Numbered from the stretch's first letter, positions 51,678-60,506 are shown. The stretch: 64,000 nt of DNA from Pseudoflavonifractor_A sp022772585 (GCF_052065415.1 NZ_JBQHUB010000002.1:111588-175587); one strand, 5' to 3'. Numbers and translations: made by a program. Notes: a model not told the origin generated them from the letters alone.

Positions 51678-51701
51678 GGCGGGGCAGTTCCCCGCCCTAC
51701 A
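51678..51701 (+). repeat. Short palindromic element between purF and purM
   Basis: GGCGGGG/CCCCGCC stem (51678-51684 with 51690-51696) whose right half continues as CCCCGCCCTACA. The same 12 bases occur at 21236-21247. It may be a dispersed intergenic repeat. Confidence 0.5.
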
Positions 51702-51720
51702 ATGTTTTGGAGGTTTTGAG

Positions 51721-52764
51721 ATGAAGAACTCCCACTCTGAGTCCTATGCCGCCGCCGGCGTGGACGTCACCGCCGGTTACGAGGCGGTCAAGCGCATCAA
51801 GCCCATGGTGGAGTCCACCTACATCCCCGGCGTTATGGGCACGCTGGGCGGTTTCGGCGGCATGTTCGCCCCCGACATGGCCGGCATGAAGAAACCCGTG
51901 CTGGTCTCCGGCACCGACGGCGTAGGCACCAAGCTGAAGCTGGCTTTCCTCATGGACAGGCACGACACCGTGGGCATCGACTGCGTGGCCATGTGCGTGA
52001 ACGATATCGTGTGCGGCGGCGCCGCTCCCCTCTTCTTCCTGGACTACATCGCCTGCGGCAAGAACGACCCCGGCCGCATCGCCGACATCGTCTCCGGCAT
52101 CACCGAGGGCTGCCGTCAGGCCGGTTGCGCCCTGGTGGGCGGCGAGACCGCCGAAATGCCCGGTTTCTACCCCGTAGACGAATATGACCTGGCCGGCTTC
52201 TCGGTGGGTATGGTGGACGAGGAGAAGATCATCGACGGCAAGCGTCTCAGCCAGGGCGACGTGCTCATCGGCCTGCCCTCCACCGGCGTCCACTCCAACG
52301 GCTTCTCCCTGGTGCGCAAGGTGTTCGACGTGGAGCACTGCGATCTGAAGTCCCCCCTGGACGAGCTGGGCGGCAAGAGCCTGGGCGACACCCTGCTCAC
52401 CCCCACCCGCATCTACGTCAAGGCCATCCAGGCCGTGCTGAAGGCCGGTGTGGATATCAAAGCGGTCAGCCACATCACCGGCGGCGGCTTCTATGAGAAC
52501 GTGCCCCGCATGATGACCGAGGGCCTCACCGCCCGCATCGAGCTGGGTTCCTTCCCCCGCCTGCCCATCTTCGACCTGATCCAGAAGCAGGGCGGCATCC
52601 CTGAGCGGGACATGTACAATACCTTCAATATGGGTCTGGGCATGATCTTCGCCGTCCCCGCCAGCGAGGCCGCCCGGGCCATCGACGCGCTGAAGGCCGC
52701 CGGTGAGACCGCCTATCAGGTGGGCTCTGTGGTCAGCGGCGACGCCGGCGTGGAGCTGGTATGA
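51721..52764 (+). CDS. purM: Phosphoribosylformylglycinamidine cyclo-ligase
   Basis: A 347-residue AIR synthetase: YAAAGVDVTAGYEAVKRIKPMV, GGFGGMFAPDM, VSGTDGVGTKLKLAF, DCVAMCVNDIVCGGAAPLFFLDYIACG and VGGETAEMPGFY. TTTGGAGG precedes the ATG. Its stop overlaps the purN start (ATGA). Confidence 0.97.
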   Translation: MKNSHSESYAAAGVDVTAGYEAVKRIKPMVESTYIPGVMGTLGGFGGMFAPDMAGMKKPVLVSGTDGVGTKLKLAFLMDRHDTVGIDCVAMCVNDIVCGGAAPLFFLDYIACGKNDPGRIADIVSGITEGCRQAGCALVGGETAEMPGFYPVDEYDLAGFSVGMVDEEKIIDGKRLSQGDVLIGLPSTGVHSNGFSLVRKVFDVEHCDLKSPLDELGGKSLGDTLLTPTRIYVKAIQAVLKAGVDIKAVSHITGGGFYENVPRMMTEGLTARIELGSFPRLPIFDLIQKQGGIPERDMYNTFNMGLGMIFAVPASEAARAIDALKAAGETAYQVGSVVSGDAGVELV

Positions 52765-53396
52765 CCGCCATGGGAAAGAACATCGCCGTTCTTGTCTCCG
52801 GCGGCGGCACCAACCTGCAGGCCCTCATCGACGCCCAGGCCAGGGGTGAGATCGTAAACGGACAGATCACCGCCGTCATCTCCTCCCGGCCCGACGCCTA
52901 CGCCCTGGAGCGGGCCCGTGCCGCCGGGATCCCCGGCTATGTGGTGGCCCGGAAGGAGTACCCCGACAGCCGCGCCATGACCGCCGCCCTGGTGAAGCTG
53001 CTCCGGTCCCTCTCCATCGACCTGGTAGTGCTGGCGGGCTATATGCACATCCTTACCGGCGAGATGGTGGATGCCTACCCCAACGCCATCCTCAACATCC
53101 ATCCCGCCCTCATCCCCTCTTTCTGCGGCAAGGGGGCCTACGGCCTCCACGTCCATGAACAGGCCCTGGCCTACGGCGTGAAGGTCACCGGCGCCACCGT
53201 CCACTTCGTCAACGAGGAGGCCGACGGCGGCCCCATCGTCCTGCAGCAGGCGGTGGCCATCCGGGAGGATGACACCCCCGAGACCCTGCAGCGCCGGGTC
53301 ATGGAGGAGGCCGAGTGGAAGCTGCTGCCCCGGGCCGTCTCCCTGTTCTGTCAGGACAGGCTGGCGGTGGAGGGCCGCCACGTCCGCATCCTCTGA
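52761..53396 (+). CDS. purN: Phosphoribosylglycinamide formyltransferase
   Basis: A 211-residue folate-dependent GAR transformylase: IAVLVSGGGTNLQALIDA, ILNIHPALIPSFCGKGAYGLHVHEQALAYGVKVTGATVHFVNEEADGGPIVLQQ, with the catalytic Asn, His and Asp residues. It is coupled to purM by a 4-base overlap. Confidence 0.97.
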   Translation: MTAMGKNIAVLVSGGGTNLQALIDAQARGEIVNGQITAVISSRPDAYALERARAAGIPGYVVARKEYPDSRAMTAALVKLLRSLSIDLVVLAGYMHILTGEMVDAYPNAILNIHPALIPSFCGKGAYGLHVHEQALAYGVKVTGATVHFVNEEADGGPIVLQQAVAIREDDTPETLQRRVMEEAEWKLLPRAVSLFCQDRLAVEGRHVRIL

Positions 53397-53418
53397 GCCC
53401 CGTTTCCGGAACACCAGC

Positions 53419-53448
53419 TTGACAATGGCGCGCCGGATGTGGTAATTT
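53419..53448 (+). promoter_or_regulatory. Promoter of the purO-purH unit
   Basis: TTGACA (53419-53424), 18 bases, TAATTT (53443-53448). The aptamer starts about 7 bases further on, so the whole leader is the riboswitch. Confidence 0.7.
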
Positions 53449-53454
53449 AATCAT

Positions 53455-53553
53455 GCGGTACAACTGACGGAAGTGGATGGACCACGGGGAGTACCGCCTC
53501 TGAACTGCCGACCGTCTGGGCGCACTTGTCTGAGTACAGGTGCGCCCTTTTTT
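53455..53553 (+). ncRNA. ZTP (pfl) riboswitch with terminator expression platform
   Basis: The aptamer shows the conserved ZTP features: outer stem CGGTAC/GTACCG (53456-53461 with 53491-53496), CTGACGGAAG, GTGG/CCAC, ACGGGGAG, then the 3' element GCCGACCGTCTGGGCGC whose CCGTC pairs with GACGG as a pseudoknot. The terminator arm GGGCGCACTTGT (53518-53529) overlaps the conserved CTGGGC and pairs with 53536-53547, followed by TTTTTT. ZTP/ZMP (AICAR phosphate) binding would hold back the terminator and switch on purO and purH, which consume AICAR. Confidence 0.92.
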
Positions 53554-53589
53554 CATCCCGCACCCGATTTTGAAAAAGGAGGATATCCC

Positions 53590-54303
53590 ATGAACACCCT
53601 CGATCTCAACGAGATCCTGCGCAGTCATCCCTATCCCGGCCGGGGCATCGTGCTGGGCAAGTCCGCCGACGGCAAAAAGGCCGTCATCGCCTACTTCATC
53701 ATGGGCCGCAGCGAGAACAGCCGCAACCGGGTCTTTGAGACCACCGACGACGGTATCCGCACCAAAGCCTTCGACGAGAGCAAGATGACCGATCCCTCCC
53801 TCATCATCTACCACCCCGTCCGGGTAGTGGGCAGCGACACAGTGGTCACCAACGGCGACCAGACCGACACCGTCCGGGACGGCCTGCTCGCCGGCAAGGT
53901 CTTTGCCCAGTCCCTCAAGACCCGGGAGTTCGAGCCCGACTGCCCCAACTACACCCCCCGCATCTCCGGCCTGATGCACGCCGACGGCAGCTACGCCCTG
54001 TCCATCCTGAAGAGCGCCGACGGTGACCCCGCTTCCTGCCGCCGCTATTTCTTCGGCTACGAGAATCCCCTGGCCGGCCAGGGGCACTTCATTCACACCT
54101 ATCAGGAGAACCGGGATCCTCTGCCCTCCTTTGAGGGTGAGCCCCGGCAGGTGGCCATCACCGCCCCCGACGCCTGCACCCTGGCCGATGAGCTGTGGGA
54201 GAGCCTGAACGCGGACAACAAAGTCTCCCTCTTTGTGCGCTACATCGACCTGGAGAGCGGCAAGACCGACACCGTGATCAAAAACAAACACCAGGAGGGC
54301 TGA
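53590..54303 (+). CDS. purO: IMP cyclohydrolase, PurO type
   Basis: A 237-residue protein of the archaeal-type IMP cyclohydrolase family (LRSHPYPGRGIVLGKSADGKKAVIAYFIMGRSENSRNRVF, SLIIYHPVRVVG, YTPRISGLM). It closes the purine ring, FAICAR to IMP, which is done by the N-terminal half of PurH in most bacteria. AAAGGAGG precedes the ATG. Three bases separate it from the formyltransferase gene, and both are under the ZTP riboswitch. Confidence 0.92.
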   Translation: MNTLDLNEILRSHPYPGRGIVLGKSADGKKAVIAYFIMGRSENSRNRVFETTDDGIRTKAFDESKMTDPSLIIYHPVRVVGSDTVVTNGDQTDTVRDGLLAGKVFAQSLKTREFEPDCPNYTPRISGLMHADGSYALSILKSADGDPASCRRYFFGYENPLAGQGHFIHTYQENRDPLPSFEGEPRQVAITAPDACTLADELWESLNADNKVSLFVRYIDLESGKTDTVIKNKHQEG

Positions 54304-54306
54304 ACC

Positions 54307-55479
54307 ATGACCGAACTGGAACTGAAATACGGCTGCAACCCCAACCAGAAGCCCGCCCGCATCTTTATGGAGAGCGGCGAGCTGCCCCTGAAGGTGCTCA
54401 ACGGCCGCCCCGGCTATATCAATTTTATGGACGCGCTCAACTCCTGGCAGCTGGTCAAGGCCCTGAAGAAGGCCACCGGCCTGTCCGCCGCCGCCTCCTT
54501 TAAGCACGTCTCCCCCGCCGGCGCCGCTCTGGGCCAGCCCCTGACTGATGTGGAGCGGAAGATCTACTTCCCCCCTGAGGGAGAGCTCTCCCCCATCGCC
54601 TGCGCCTATGTCCGCGCCCGGGGCGCCGACCGGCTGTGCTCCTTCGGCGACTGGGCCGCCCTGAGCGATGTGTGTGACGCCGATACCGCCCGCTGCCTGG
54701 CCGGTGAGGTGTCCGACGGCGTCATCGCTCCCGGCTACACTGACGAGGCTCTGGAGATCCTGAAGAGCAAGAAGAAGGGCGCCTACAACGTGGTGGAGAT
54801 CGACCCCGGCTACGAGCCCGCCCCCATCGAGCGCCGCAGCATTTACGGCATCACCTTTGAGCAGGGCTACAACAGCCTGCCCATCGACGAGAGCGTGCTG
54901 GAGAACATCGTCACCGCCAATAAGGAGCTCTCCCAGCAGGCCAAAAACGACATGCTGCTCTCCCTCATCACCCTGAAGTACACCCAGTCCAACTCGGTGT
55001 GCTACGTGAAGAACGGCCAGACCATCGGCGTGGGCGCCGGCCAGCAGAGCCGCATCCACTGCACCCGTCTGGCCGGCAACAAGGCCGACATCTGGTGGCT
55101 GCGCCAGCATCCCAAGGTCCTGGGCCTGCAGTTCGTGGACGGCATCCGCCGTGCCGACCGGGACAATGCCATCGACATCTACATCTCCGACGAGCACGAC
55201 GACGTGCTCTCCGACGGCGTGTGGCAGAACACCTTCAAGGTCCGCCCCGAGGTGCTCACCGCCGAGGAGAAGAAGGACTGGATCGCACAGCTCTCCGGCG
55301 TCACCGTGGGCTCCGATGCCTTCTTCCCCTTCGGCGACAACGTGGAGCGGGCCCGCAAGTCCGGCGTGCAGTACATTGCCCAGCCCGGCGGCTCCATCCG
55401 GGATGACCAGGTCATCGCCACCGCCGACAAGTACGGCATGGTCATGGCCTTCACCGGCGTGCGCCTGTTCCACCACTAA
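54307..55479 (+). CDS. purH: AICAR formyltransferase, stand-alone (PurH lacking the cyclohydrolase domain)
   Basis: A 390-residue protein equal to the C-terminal AICARFT part of PurH: LKYGCNPNQKPARIF, ASFKHVSPAGAALG, NKELSQQAKNDMLLSLITLKYTQSNSVCYVKNGQTIGVGAGQQSRIHCTRLAGNKAD, DAFFPFGDNVERARKSGVQYIAQPGGSIRDDQVI. The catalytic Lys-His pair (FKHVSPAG) is kept. The missing MGS-like cyclohydrolase domain is replaced by the upstream purO gene. Confidence 0.95.
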   Translation: MTELELKYGCNPNQKPARIFMESGELPLKVLNGRPGYINFMDALNSWQLVKALKKATGLSAAASFKHVSPAGAALGQPLTDVERKIYFPPEGELSPIACAYVRARGADRLCSFGDWAALSDVCDADTARCLAGEVSDGVIAPGYTDEALEILKSKKKGAYNVVEIDPGYEPAPIERRSIYGITFEQGYNSLPIDESVLENIVTANKELSQQAKNDMLLSLITLKYTQSNSVCYVKNGQTIGVGAGQQSRIHCTRLAGNKADIWWLRQHPKVLGLQFVDGIRRADRDNAIDIYISDEHDDVLSDGVWQNTFKVRPEVLTAEEKKDWIAQLSGVTVGSDAFFPFGDNVERARKSGVQYIAQPGGSIRDDQVIATADKYGMVMAFTGVRLFHH

Positions 55480-55482
55480 GCC

Positions 55483-56304
55483 ATGGCGGGAACCGAGACC
55501 AGAGCCGGTGGGCTCAGCGGCACCCAGCTTAAATATCTGGCCGCCGTCTTCATGGTCATCGACCATGTGGGGATGCTCTTCTCCCCCATGTCCCCCTTCT
55601 TCCCGCCGGACTCCCTGTGGTTTTATCTGTTCCGCTATGTGGGGCGGCTGGCCTTTCCCATCTTCGCCTTTTTTGTGGCCGAGGGCTGCCGGAAGACCCA
55701 TCACTACGCCGCCTATCTCAAGCGTCTGTTCCTCTTTGCCCTGCTGACCCAGGTGCCGCTGTACCTGGTGATGCCGGAGGACGGCCGCAGTGTCATCACC
55801 ACCTTTTTCCTGGCCGCCCTGGCCATCGGGTGCTTCCGCCGGCTCGCCGGCAGGAGACATAAATGTCTGGCCTTTCTGGCCGCCGGGACCTGCGTGCTGC
55901 TCTCCCAGGTCCTCCACGGGGACTATGGCTGGATCGGCGCGCTGACGGTGGTGCTGCTCTACTTCGCCGGCGAGGACCGGAGGCGCCAGCTTTGCACCCT
56001 GGCGGCCTGTCTCCTCTTCTACTATCTGGCGGGCGGACTGTGGGCCTACTGGGGCGCCCCCGCCATCGCCCTGCTTCAGACCGAGGGCTGGGCCGGCTTC
56101 CTGGTGGATATGGGTGAGCGGCTCCCCTTCTTCCGGCAGGTCTACCTGCCCTACTCCCTGCTGATGGGCGGCTTCTCCTGCTGCTCCCTCATCCCCCTCT
56201 CCCGGTATAACGGACAGCGGGGCAGCGGCAGCCGCTGGTTCTTTTACTGGTTCTATCCCATCCACCTGGTGGTCCTTTGGATGATCCAGTTTCTTGTGAC
56301 TTGA
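55483..56304 (+). CDS. TraX-family membrane protein
   Basis: A 273-residue protein with about eight membrane segments and the TraX pattern: LKYLAAVFMVIDHVGMLF, FRYVGRLAFPIFAFFVAEGCRKTHHYAAYLKRLFLFALLTQVPLY, and the C-terminal FFYWFYPIHLVVLW. TraX was first known for acetylating F-pilin; chromosomal Firmicute members are probably membrane acyltransferase-like proteins of unknown substrate. It starts 3 bases after purH and may share its transcript. Confidence 0.88.
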   Translation: MAGTETRAGGLSGTQLKYLAAVFMVIDHVGMLFSPMSPFFPPDSLWFYLFRYVGRLAFPIFAFFVAEGCRKTHHYAAYLKRLFLFALLTQVPLYLVMPEDGRSVITTFFLAALAIGCFRRLAGRRHKCLAFLAAGTCVLLSQVLHGDYGWIGALTVVLLYFAGEDRRRQLCTLAACLLFYYLAGGLWAYWGAPAIALLQTEGWAGFLVDMGERLPFFRQVYLPYSLLMGGFSCCSLIPLSRYNGQRGSGSRWFFYWFYPIHLVVLWMIQFLVT

Positions 56305-56330
56305 TCGACTTCATTTAAGGAGGTATTTCC

Positions 56331-57590
56331 ATGCATGTTTTAGTGGTGGGCGGCGGCGGCCGTGAGCACGCCATCGTCTGGGCCCTTTCAAAAAGCTGTA
56401 AAGTGGATAAACTTTCCTGTTCTCCCGGCAACGCGGGCATCGCGGAACTGGCCCAGTGCGTCCCCGTGAAGGCCACCGACGTGGCCGGCATGGTGGACTG
56501 GGCCAAGGCCAACGCCGTGGACTTCGTCATGGTGGCCCCCGACGACCCTCTGGCCATGGGCATGGTGGACGCGCTGGAGGCCGCCGGCATCCCCGCCTTC
56601 GGCCCCCGGGCCAACGCCGCGGTCATCGAGGCCAGCAAGGTCTTTTCCAAAGACCTGATGGCCAAATACCACATTCCAACTGCAAAGTATCAAGCCTTTA
56701 CAGATATGGATGCCGCGCTGGCCTATGTCCGCAGCCAGGGCGCGCCCATCGTGGTCAAGGCCGACGGTCTGGCCCTGGGTAAGGGCGTCATCGTGGCCCA
56801 GACCGTGGCCGAAGCCGAGGAGGCTGTCCGCGCCATGATGGCCGACAAAAAGTTCGGCGAGGCCGGCGCCCGGGTGGTCATCGAGGAGTGCATGACCGGC
56901 CCCGAGGTCACCGTGCTGGCCTTCTGCGACGGGAAGCACCTCTCCCCCATGCCCGCCTCCCAGGACCACAAGCGGGCCTATGACGGCAACAAGGGTCCCA
57001 ACACCGGCGGCATGGGCTCCATCGCCCCGGTGGCCTGCTACACCCCCGAGGTGGCCAAAGTGTGCATGGAGACCATCTTCCAGCCCACCGTGGACGCCAT
57101 GGCCGCCGAGGGCCGTCCCTTCCAGGGCGTGCTCTACTTCGGCCTGATGCTCACCCCTGACGGCCCCAAGGTGGTGGAGTACAACTCCCGCTTTGGCGAC
57201 CCCGAGTGCCAGTCTGTCCTCTCCCTGCTGGACACCGACCTGATGGACATCCTCACCGCCTGCCGGGAAGGTACGCTGGACCAGGTGGACGTGCGCTGGA
57301 AGCCGGGCGCCGCCTGCTGTCTGGTACTGGCCTCCGGCGGCTATCCCGGCCCCTATCAGAAGGGCTGCCCCATCACCGGTCTGGAGAAGGCCGGGGAGAC
57401 CGCTGTGGTCTTCCATGCCGGTACCGCCCGGAACAATGCCGGTGAGATCGTCACCAGCGGCGGCCGGGTGCTGGGCGTCACCGCTGTGGAATCCGACCTG
57501 GAGGGCGCCATCGCCCTGGCCTACCAGTCTGCAAAGCATATTAGCTTTACAGACATGCAGTTCCGCACCGACATCGGACACGCATTTTGA
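56331..57590 (+). CDS. purD: Phosphoribosylamine-glycine ligase
   Basis: A 419-residue GAR synthetase with ATP-grasp fold: HVLVVGGGGREHAIVWAL, PIVVKADGLALGKGVIVAQT, SPMPASQDHKRAYDGNKGPNTGGMGSIAP, YNSRFGDPECQSVL. TAAGGAGG precedes the ATG. It completes the purine set in the window; purB, purL/Q/S and purK must lie elsewhere. Confidence 0.97.
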   Translation: MHVLVVGGGGREHAIVWALSKSCKVDKLSCSPGNAGIAELAQCVPVKATDVAGMVDWAKANAVDFVMVAPDDPLAMGMVDALEAAGIPAFGPRANAAVIEASKVFSKDLMAKYHIPTAKYQAFTDMDAALAYVRSQGAPIVVKADGLALGKGVIVAQTVAEAEEAVRAMMADKKFGEAGARVVIEECMTGPEVTVLAFCDGKHLSPMPASQDHKRAYDGNKGPNTGGMGSIAPVACYTPEVAKVCMETIFQPTVDAMAAEGRPFQGVLYFGLMLTPDGPKVVEYNSRFGDPECQSVLSLLDTDLMDILTACREGTLDQVDVRWKPGAACCLVLASGGYPGPYQKGCPITGLEKAGETAVVFHAGTARNNAGEIVTSGGRVLGVTAVESDLEGAIALAYQSAKHISFTDMQFRTDIGHAF

Positions 57591-57613
57591 TGCGTTGAGA
57601 CAGGAGGTCAAGT

Positions 57614-57880
57614 ATGAAGCTTCAGCACGAAAAAGGCCGCATCTTTGCTCTTGATCCGGAGGGAAAGCTGATCGCTGAGATCCTTTTTCCCTCCCTCAAC
57701 GGCGTGGCGGCCATCACCCGCACCTTTGTGGACGAGTCCCTCCGGGGCCAGGGGGCAGCCGGACAGCTGATGGAGGCCGCCGTGGAGCAGATCCGCTCCG
57801 AGGGTCTGAAGGCCCGCCCCATCTGTTCCTACGCCGCCAAGTGGTTTGAAAAGCATCCCGAGCAGGGCGATCTGCTCTGA
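57614..57880 (+). CDS. Small GNAT-type N-acetyltransferase (YjdJ-like)
   Basis: An 88-residue one-domain acetyltransferase: ITRTFVDESLRGQGAAGQLMEAAVEQIRSEGLKARPICSYAAKWFEKHPE. The acetyl-CoA loop is RGQGAAG. This is the short Gtn/YjdJ family with unknown substrate. It starts after GGAGGTC, 23 bases beyond purD, and ends at a strong terminator. Confidence 0.88.
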   Translation: MKLQHEKGRIFALDPEGKLIAEILFPSLNGVAAITRTFVDESLRGQGAAGQLMEAAVEQIRSEGLKARPICSYAAKWFEKHPEQGDLL

Positions 57881-57887
57881 AACTCCC

Positions 57888-57921
57888 GGTCCCGCCTCCC
57901 ACCCGGAGGCGGGACCTTTTT
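57888..57921 (+). terminator. Terminator ending the purine region
   Basis: A 12-bp stem (57888-57899 with 57905-57916) followed by TTTTT. Confidence 0.88.
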
Positions 57922-58062
57922 CGGCGCTCCTGTCCGCATAACACCCTCCTGAGCGCCAACGCAACCGCCGGTTGTCATTTTCTCTACCCTTTTTGGTTGC
58001 GCAGACCGCCCGGAGCTGATATGCTGAAACCGCTCAAAATTCATGACCGGAGGTCGTCATCC

Positions 58063-58188
58063 ATGTTTCAGGACCGTCTCTATCAGCTGCGGAGATCCAA
58101 AGGGCTCTCCCAGGAAGAGCTTGCCCATGTAATCGGCGTATCGCGCCAGGCCGTTCAAAAATGGGAGAGCGGAGTTTCCCAAAGTTAA
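58063..58188 (+). pseudogene. Truncated XRE/HTH regulator at the element boundary
   Basis: The frame starts well (GGAGG upstream) and encodes a classic helix-turn-helix: LYQLRRSKGLSQEELAHVIGVSRQAVQKWESG. It stops after 41 residues, right at the end of the DNA-binding helices, where a full protein continues. After about 58180 the sequence character changes and element sequences begin. The gene has most likely been cut by insertion; its 3' part should lie at the other end of the element, outside the window. Confidence 0.75.
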
Positions 58189-58950
58189 AGATACCACATC
58201 AATCCCACGCGGACTTTTGCTCAACCGATACAGCCGGAGGGCTGGATAACAAGAAAAGGCGGTATGCGCCCCGTGGAGGGGTAGCGTACCGCCTTTTCTT
58301 GTGGGGGTTTCCAAAGGGGGCAACGCCCCCATTTGGCACACGACTTTGCGAAGCAAAGTGTAGTGTGTTATACGCTCTGCCGGCGTTGCCCTGAAAATAC
58401 CGTTGCCGCCGGGGAGGGCAAGGGCATTTGACGCGGCAGGAAAGCAGGGCTTTGTTTGGGGCTGGTAAGCCGGAAACAAAGGGCTGATTTCAGCAGCAGA
58501 CAGGGCGTATTATGAAAGCCCCCGTCCCTCGTCCTCCGCCCCCGGCCTATGGGACAAAAAGTCCCAAAGCTCTGGACACCGTGACCAGATGTGTGGCCAC
58601 ACTCCGGGAAAAGTAGCAGGACGGCAGGAAACCGTCAAGGCTGAAATGAATGGGCTGACGCCCGGCCTTGACCGTTCCCCGCCGCCCCGCTGGATGGGTG
58701 GACAAGGTGGCCAATCCCTAAAAGTGTTTGGCCGCACTCGTTCATTTTGGGGCCTTTCTTCTCCCAAAATTGAAATGGGCGGGAAAGCCCTAAAATGGCT
58801 TTCCCGCCTTGATTACCCATTAGCAAAGACGGGCGAGACTGTCAACGGCGGCGCTGAAAGCGCCGTTCATCTTGACCGTTGACTGGCTCGCCTGGCTTTG
58901 CTACTGCCCGTAAGAGATGGAAAAACAAGATGGAAAACAAGGTTAAAAAT
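58189..58950. other. Non-coding left end of the element with strong inverted repeats
   Basis: About 760 bases without a credible gene. It holds a 15-bp perfect inverted repeat (58250-58264 with 58287-58301), a 12-bp perfect one (58778-58789 with 58797-58808) and AACGGCG/CGCCGTT (58844-58850 with 58861-58867). These may be terminators or recognition structures of the element end. Confidence 0.65.
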
Positions 58951-58952
58951 GG

Positions 58953-58982
58953 TTGACAAGTCTATCGGATGTGTGTTATACT
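58953..58982 (+). promoter_or_regulatory. Sigma-A promoter of the Mef-type gene
   Basis: Perfect TTGACA (58953-58958), 18 bases, TATACT (58977-58982). The transcript has a leader of about 270 bases. Confidence 0.85.
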
Positions 58983-59000
58983 GTGCGACAGTTTGAGATT

Positions 59001-59211
59001 GGAAGGAGGCTTACGTGTGTTAATTTGTGTACGCTAATAAGCAATAAAAAGTAGAAGTACCTTTCCACATGATGGTGGGCTTTTTTTGCGTGCGTATGCA
59101 AAGGAACACGTAGGTTTGACACGAGCAGTCTTTGAACTGTATCGTGGTGTTTTTTCGTGCTTTGTTGTTATGCAGGCGTCTGCCCTCTCTGTGGGACAAC
59201 GCCTGCTTTTT
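59001..59211 (+). promoter_or_regulatory. Multi-hairpin attenuation leader of the Mef-type gene
   Basis: A strong ribosome site (GGAAGGAGG at 59001) precedes only tiny frames. Three terminator-like structures follow: CCAC/GTGG then T7 (59065-59087), CACGA-CAGT/ACTG-TCGTG then T6 (59120-59155) and an 8-bp stem GCAGGCGT/ACGCCTGC then T5 (59172-59211). This is typical of drug-inducible resistance genes, in which ribosome stalling early in the leader lets transcription pass. Confidence 0.7.
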
Positions 59212-59257
59212 ATTGCAGAAACAAAGGAACAATGCAATAAAAAAGGAGGTTCGCATT

Positions 59258-60478
59258 ATGACCCAAAACAACAATTCATGGAGAAAAACTTATTTTACAC
59301 TTCTTGCCGGACAAGCAATATCCTTTATTAGCAGCGGTATTTTGCAAATGGCCATTATCTTTTATTTGGTTGCGAAAACTAATTCTGCAATCATATTGAC
59401 GGCGGCAACACTGATTGGATTTTTGCCGCAAGCCTGTTTAGGCCCGTTTGCAGGTGCTTTTGTTGACCGGCACAGCCGTAAAAGCGTAATGATTGGTGCG
59501 GATTTGATAATTGCCGCCGCTGGCGGTATTCTGGCGCTGGTGGCGTTTTACATGGAATTGCCCGTATGGTCTATTATGGTTGTCCTGTTAATCCGAAGTG
59601 CGGGAACTGCTTTTCATTCTCCAGCATTCAGCGCAGCAACACCTATGATTGTGCCAAAAGAGGAACTTACAAAATGCGCTGGTTACACGCAGACCATGCA
59701 AGCAGTAAGTGCGATTATCAGTCCAGCTGCCGCAGCGTTTTTATATGCTGTTTGGCCTCTTAATGCAATTATATTGTTAGATATTGTGGGTGCAATCCTT
59801 GCCTGTGTGACTGTTGCGATTTCGTCCATACCAACGCCTGAACTATGTCCAGAAACGAAAAGACAACAGTTTTTACAGGATATGAAAGAGGGGTATGTGG
59901 TATTAAAGCAAAACAGGGGCCTCTTTGCTCTGCTCTGGATTGGTGTAATTTATATGTTCTTTTATATGCCAATCAGTACGCTTTTTCCTCTCATCTGTAT
60001 GTCATACTTCAAAGGAACACCGGCCCATGCCTCTGCCGCTGAAATTGCTTTTGCGGTTGGTATGCTGCTTGGCGGAGTCATTCTGAGCATTTGGGGCGGT
60101 TTTAAGAAACGGCGGTACACCATCGGTCTTTCCGTTCTCCTGATGGGCGTTAGCAATATGCTCTCCGGGCTTTTGCCGCCAGACGCATTTCTTGTCTTTG
60201 TTGTGTGCTGTACTGTTATGGGAATTTCCGCTCCATTTTACGGTGTGCAAAATGCGATTTTTCAAGAAACGGTCAAACCAGAATATCTGGGGAGAGTTTT
60301 TTCTCTACTGACAAGCGCCGCTTCCCTCGCCATGCCGTTTGGCCTTGTCATTTCCGGGCCTCTGGCGGAGCGGCTGGGAGTTGAGAAATGGTTTGTCATT
60401 TGCGGAATTGGCATTATCATCGTTGCGCTTGCCGTATTTTTACTACCCGGTTTGAGAGAGATTGACAATACGCAATAA
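59258..60478 (+). CDS. Mef-type macrolide efflux transporter (MFS)
   Basis: A 406-residue, 12-segment MFS protein that strongly resembles Mef(A) by motif: WRKTYFTLLAGQAISFISSGILQMAIIFYL, LGPFAGAFVDRHSRKSVMIGADLIIAAAGGILALVAF, MELPVWSIMVVLLIRSAGTAFHSPAF, LTKCAGYTQTMQAVS and KPEYLGRVFSL. It probably exports 14- and 15-membered macrolides by proton antiport. AAAAGGAGG precedes the ATG. The usual msr(D) ABC-F partner does not follow. The AT-rich composition marks it as cargo. The precise mef type, and thus the resistance, would need alignment. Confidence 0.85.
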   Translation: MTQNNNSWRKTYFTLLAGQAISFISSGILQMAIIFYLVAKTNSAIILTAATLIGFLPQACLGPFAGAFVDRHSRKSVMIGADLIIAAAGGILALVAFYMELPVWSIMVVLLIRSAGTAFHSPAFSAATPMIVPKEELTKCAGYTQTMQAVSAIISPAAAAFLYAVWPLNAIILLDIVGAILACVTVAISSIPTPELCPETKRQQFLQDMKEGYVVLKQNRGLFALLWIGVIYMFFYMPISTLFPLICMSYFKGTPAHASAAEIAFAVGMLLGGVILSIWGGFKKRRYTIGLSVLLMGVSNMLSGLLPPDAFLVFVVCCTVMGISAPFYGVQNAIFQETVKPEYLGRVFSLLTSAASLAMPFGLVISGPLAERLGVEKWFVICGIGIIIVALAVFLLPGLREIDNTQ

Positions 60479-60506
60479 TCAACTGCACCTTTTTCTATTA
60501 CTAAAC

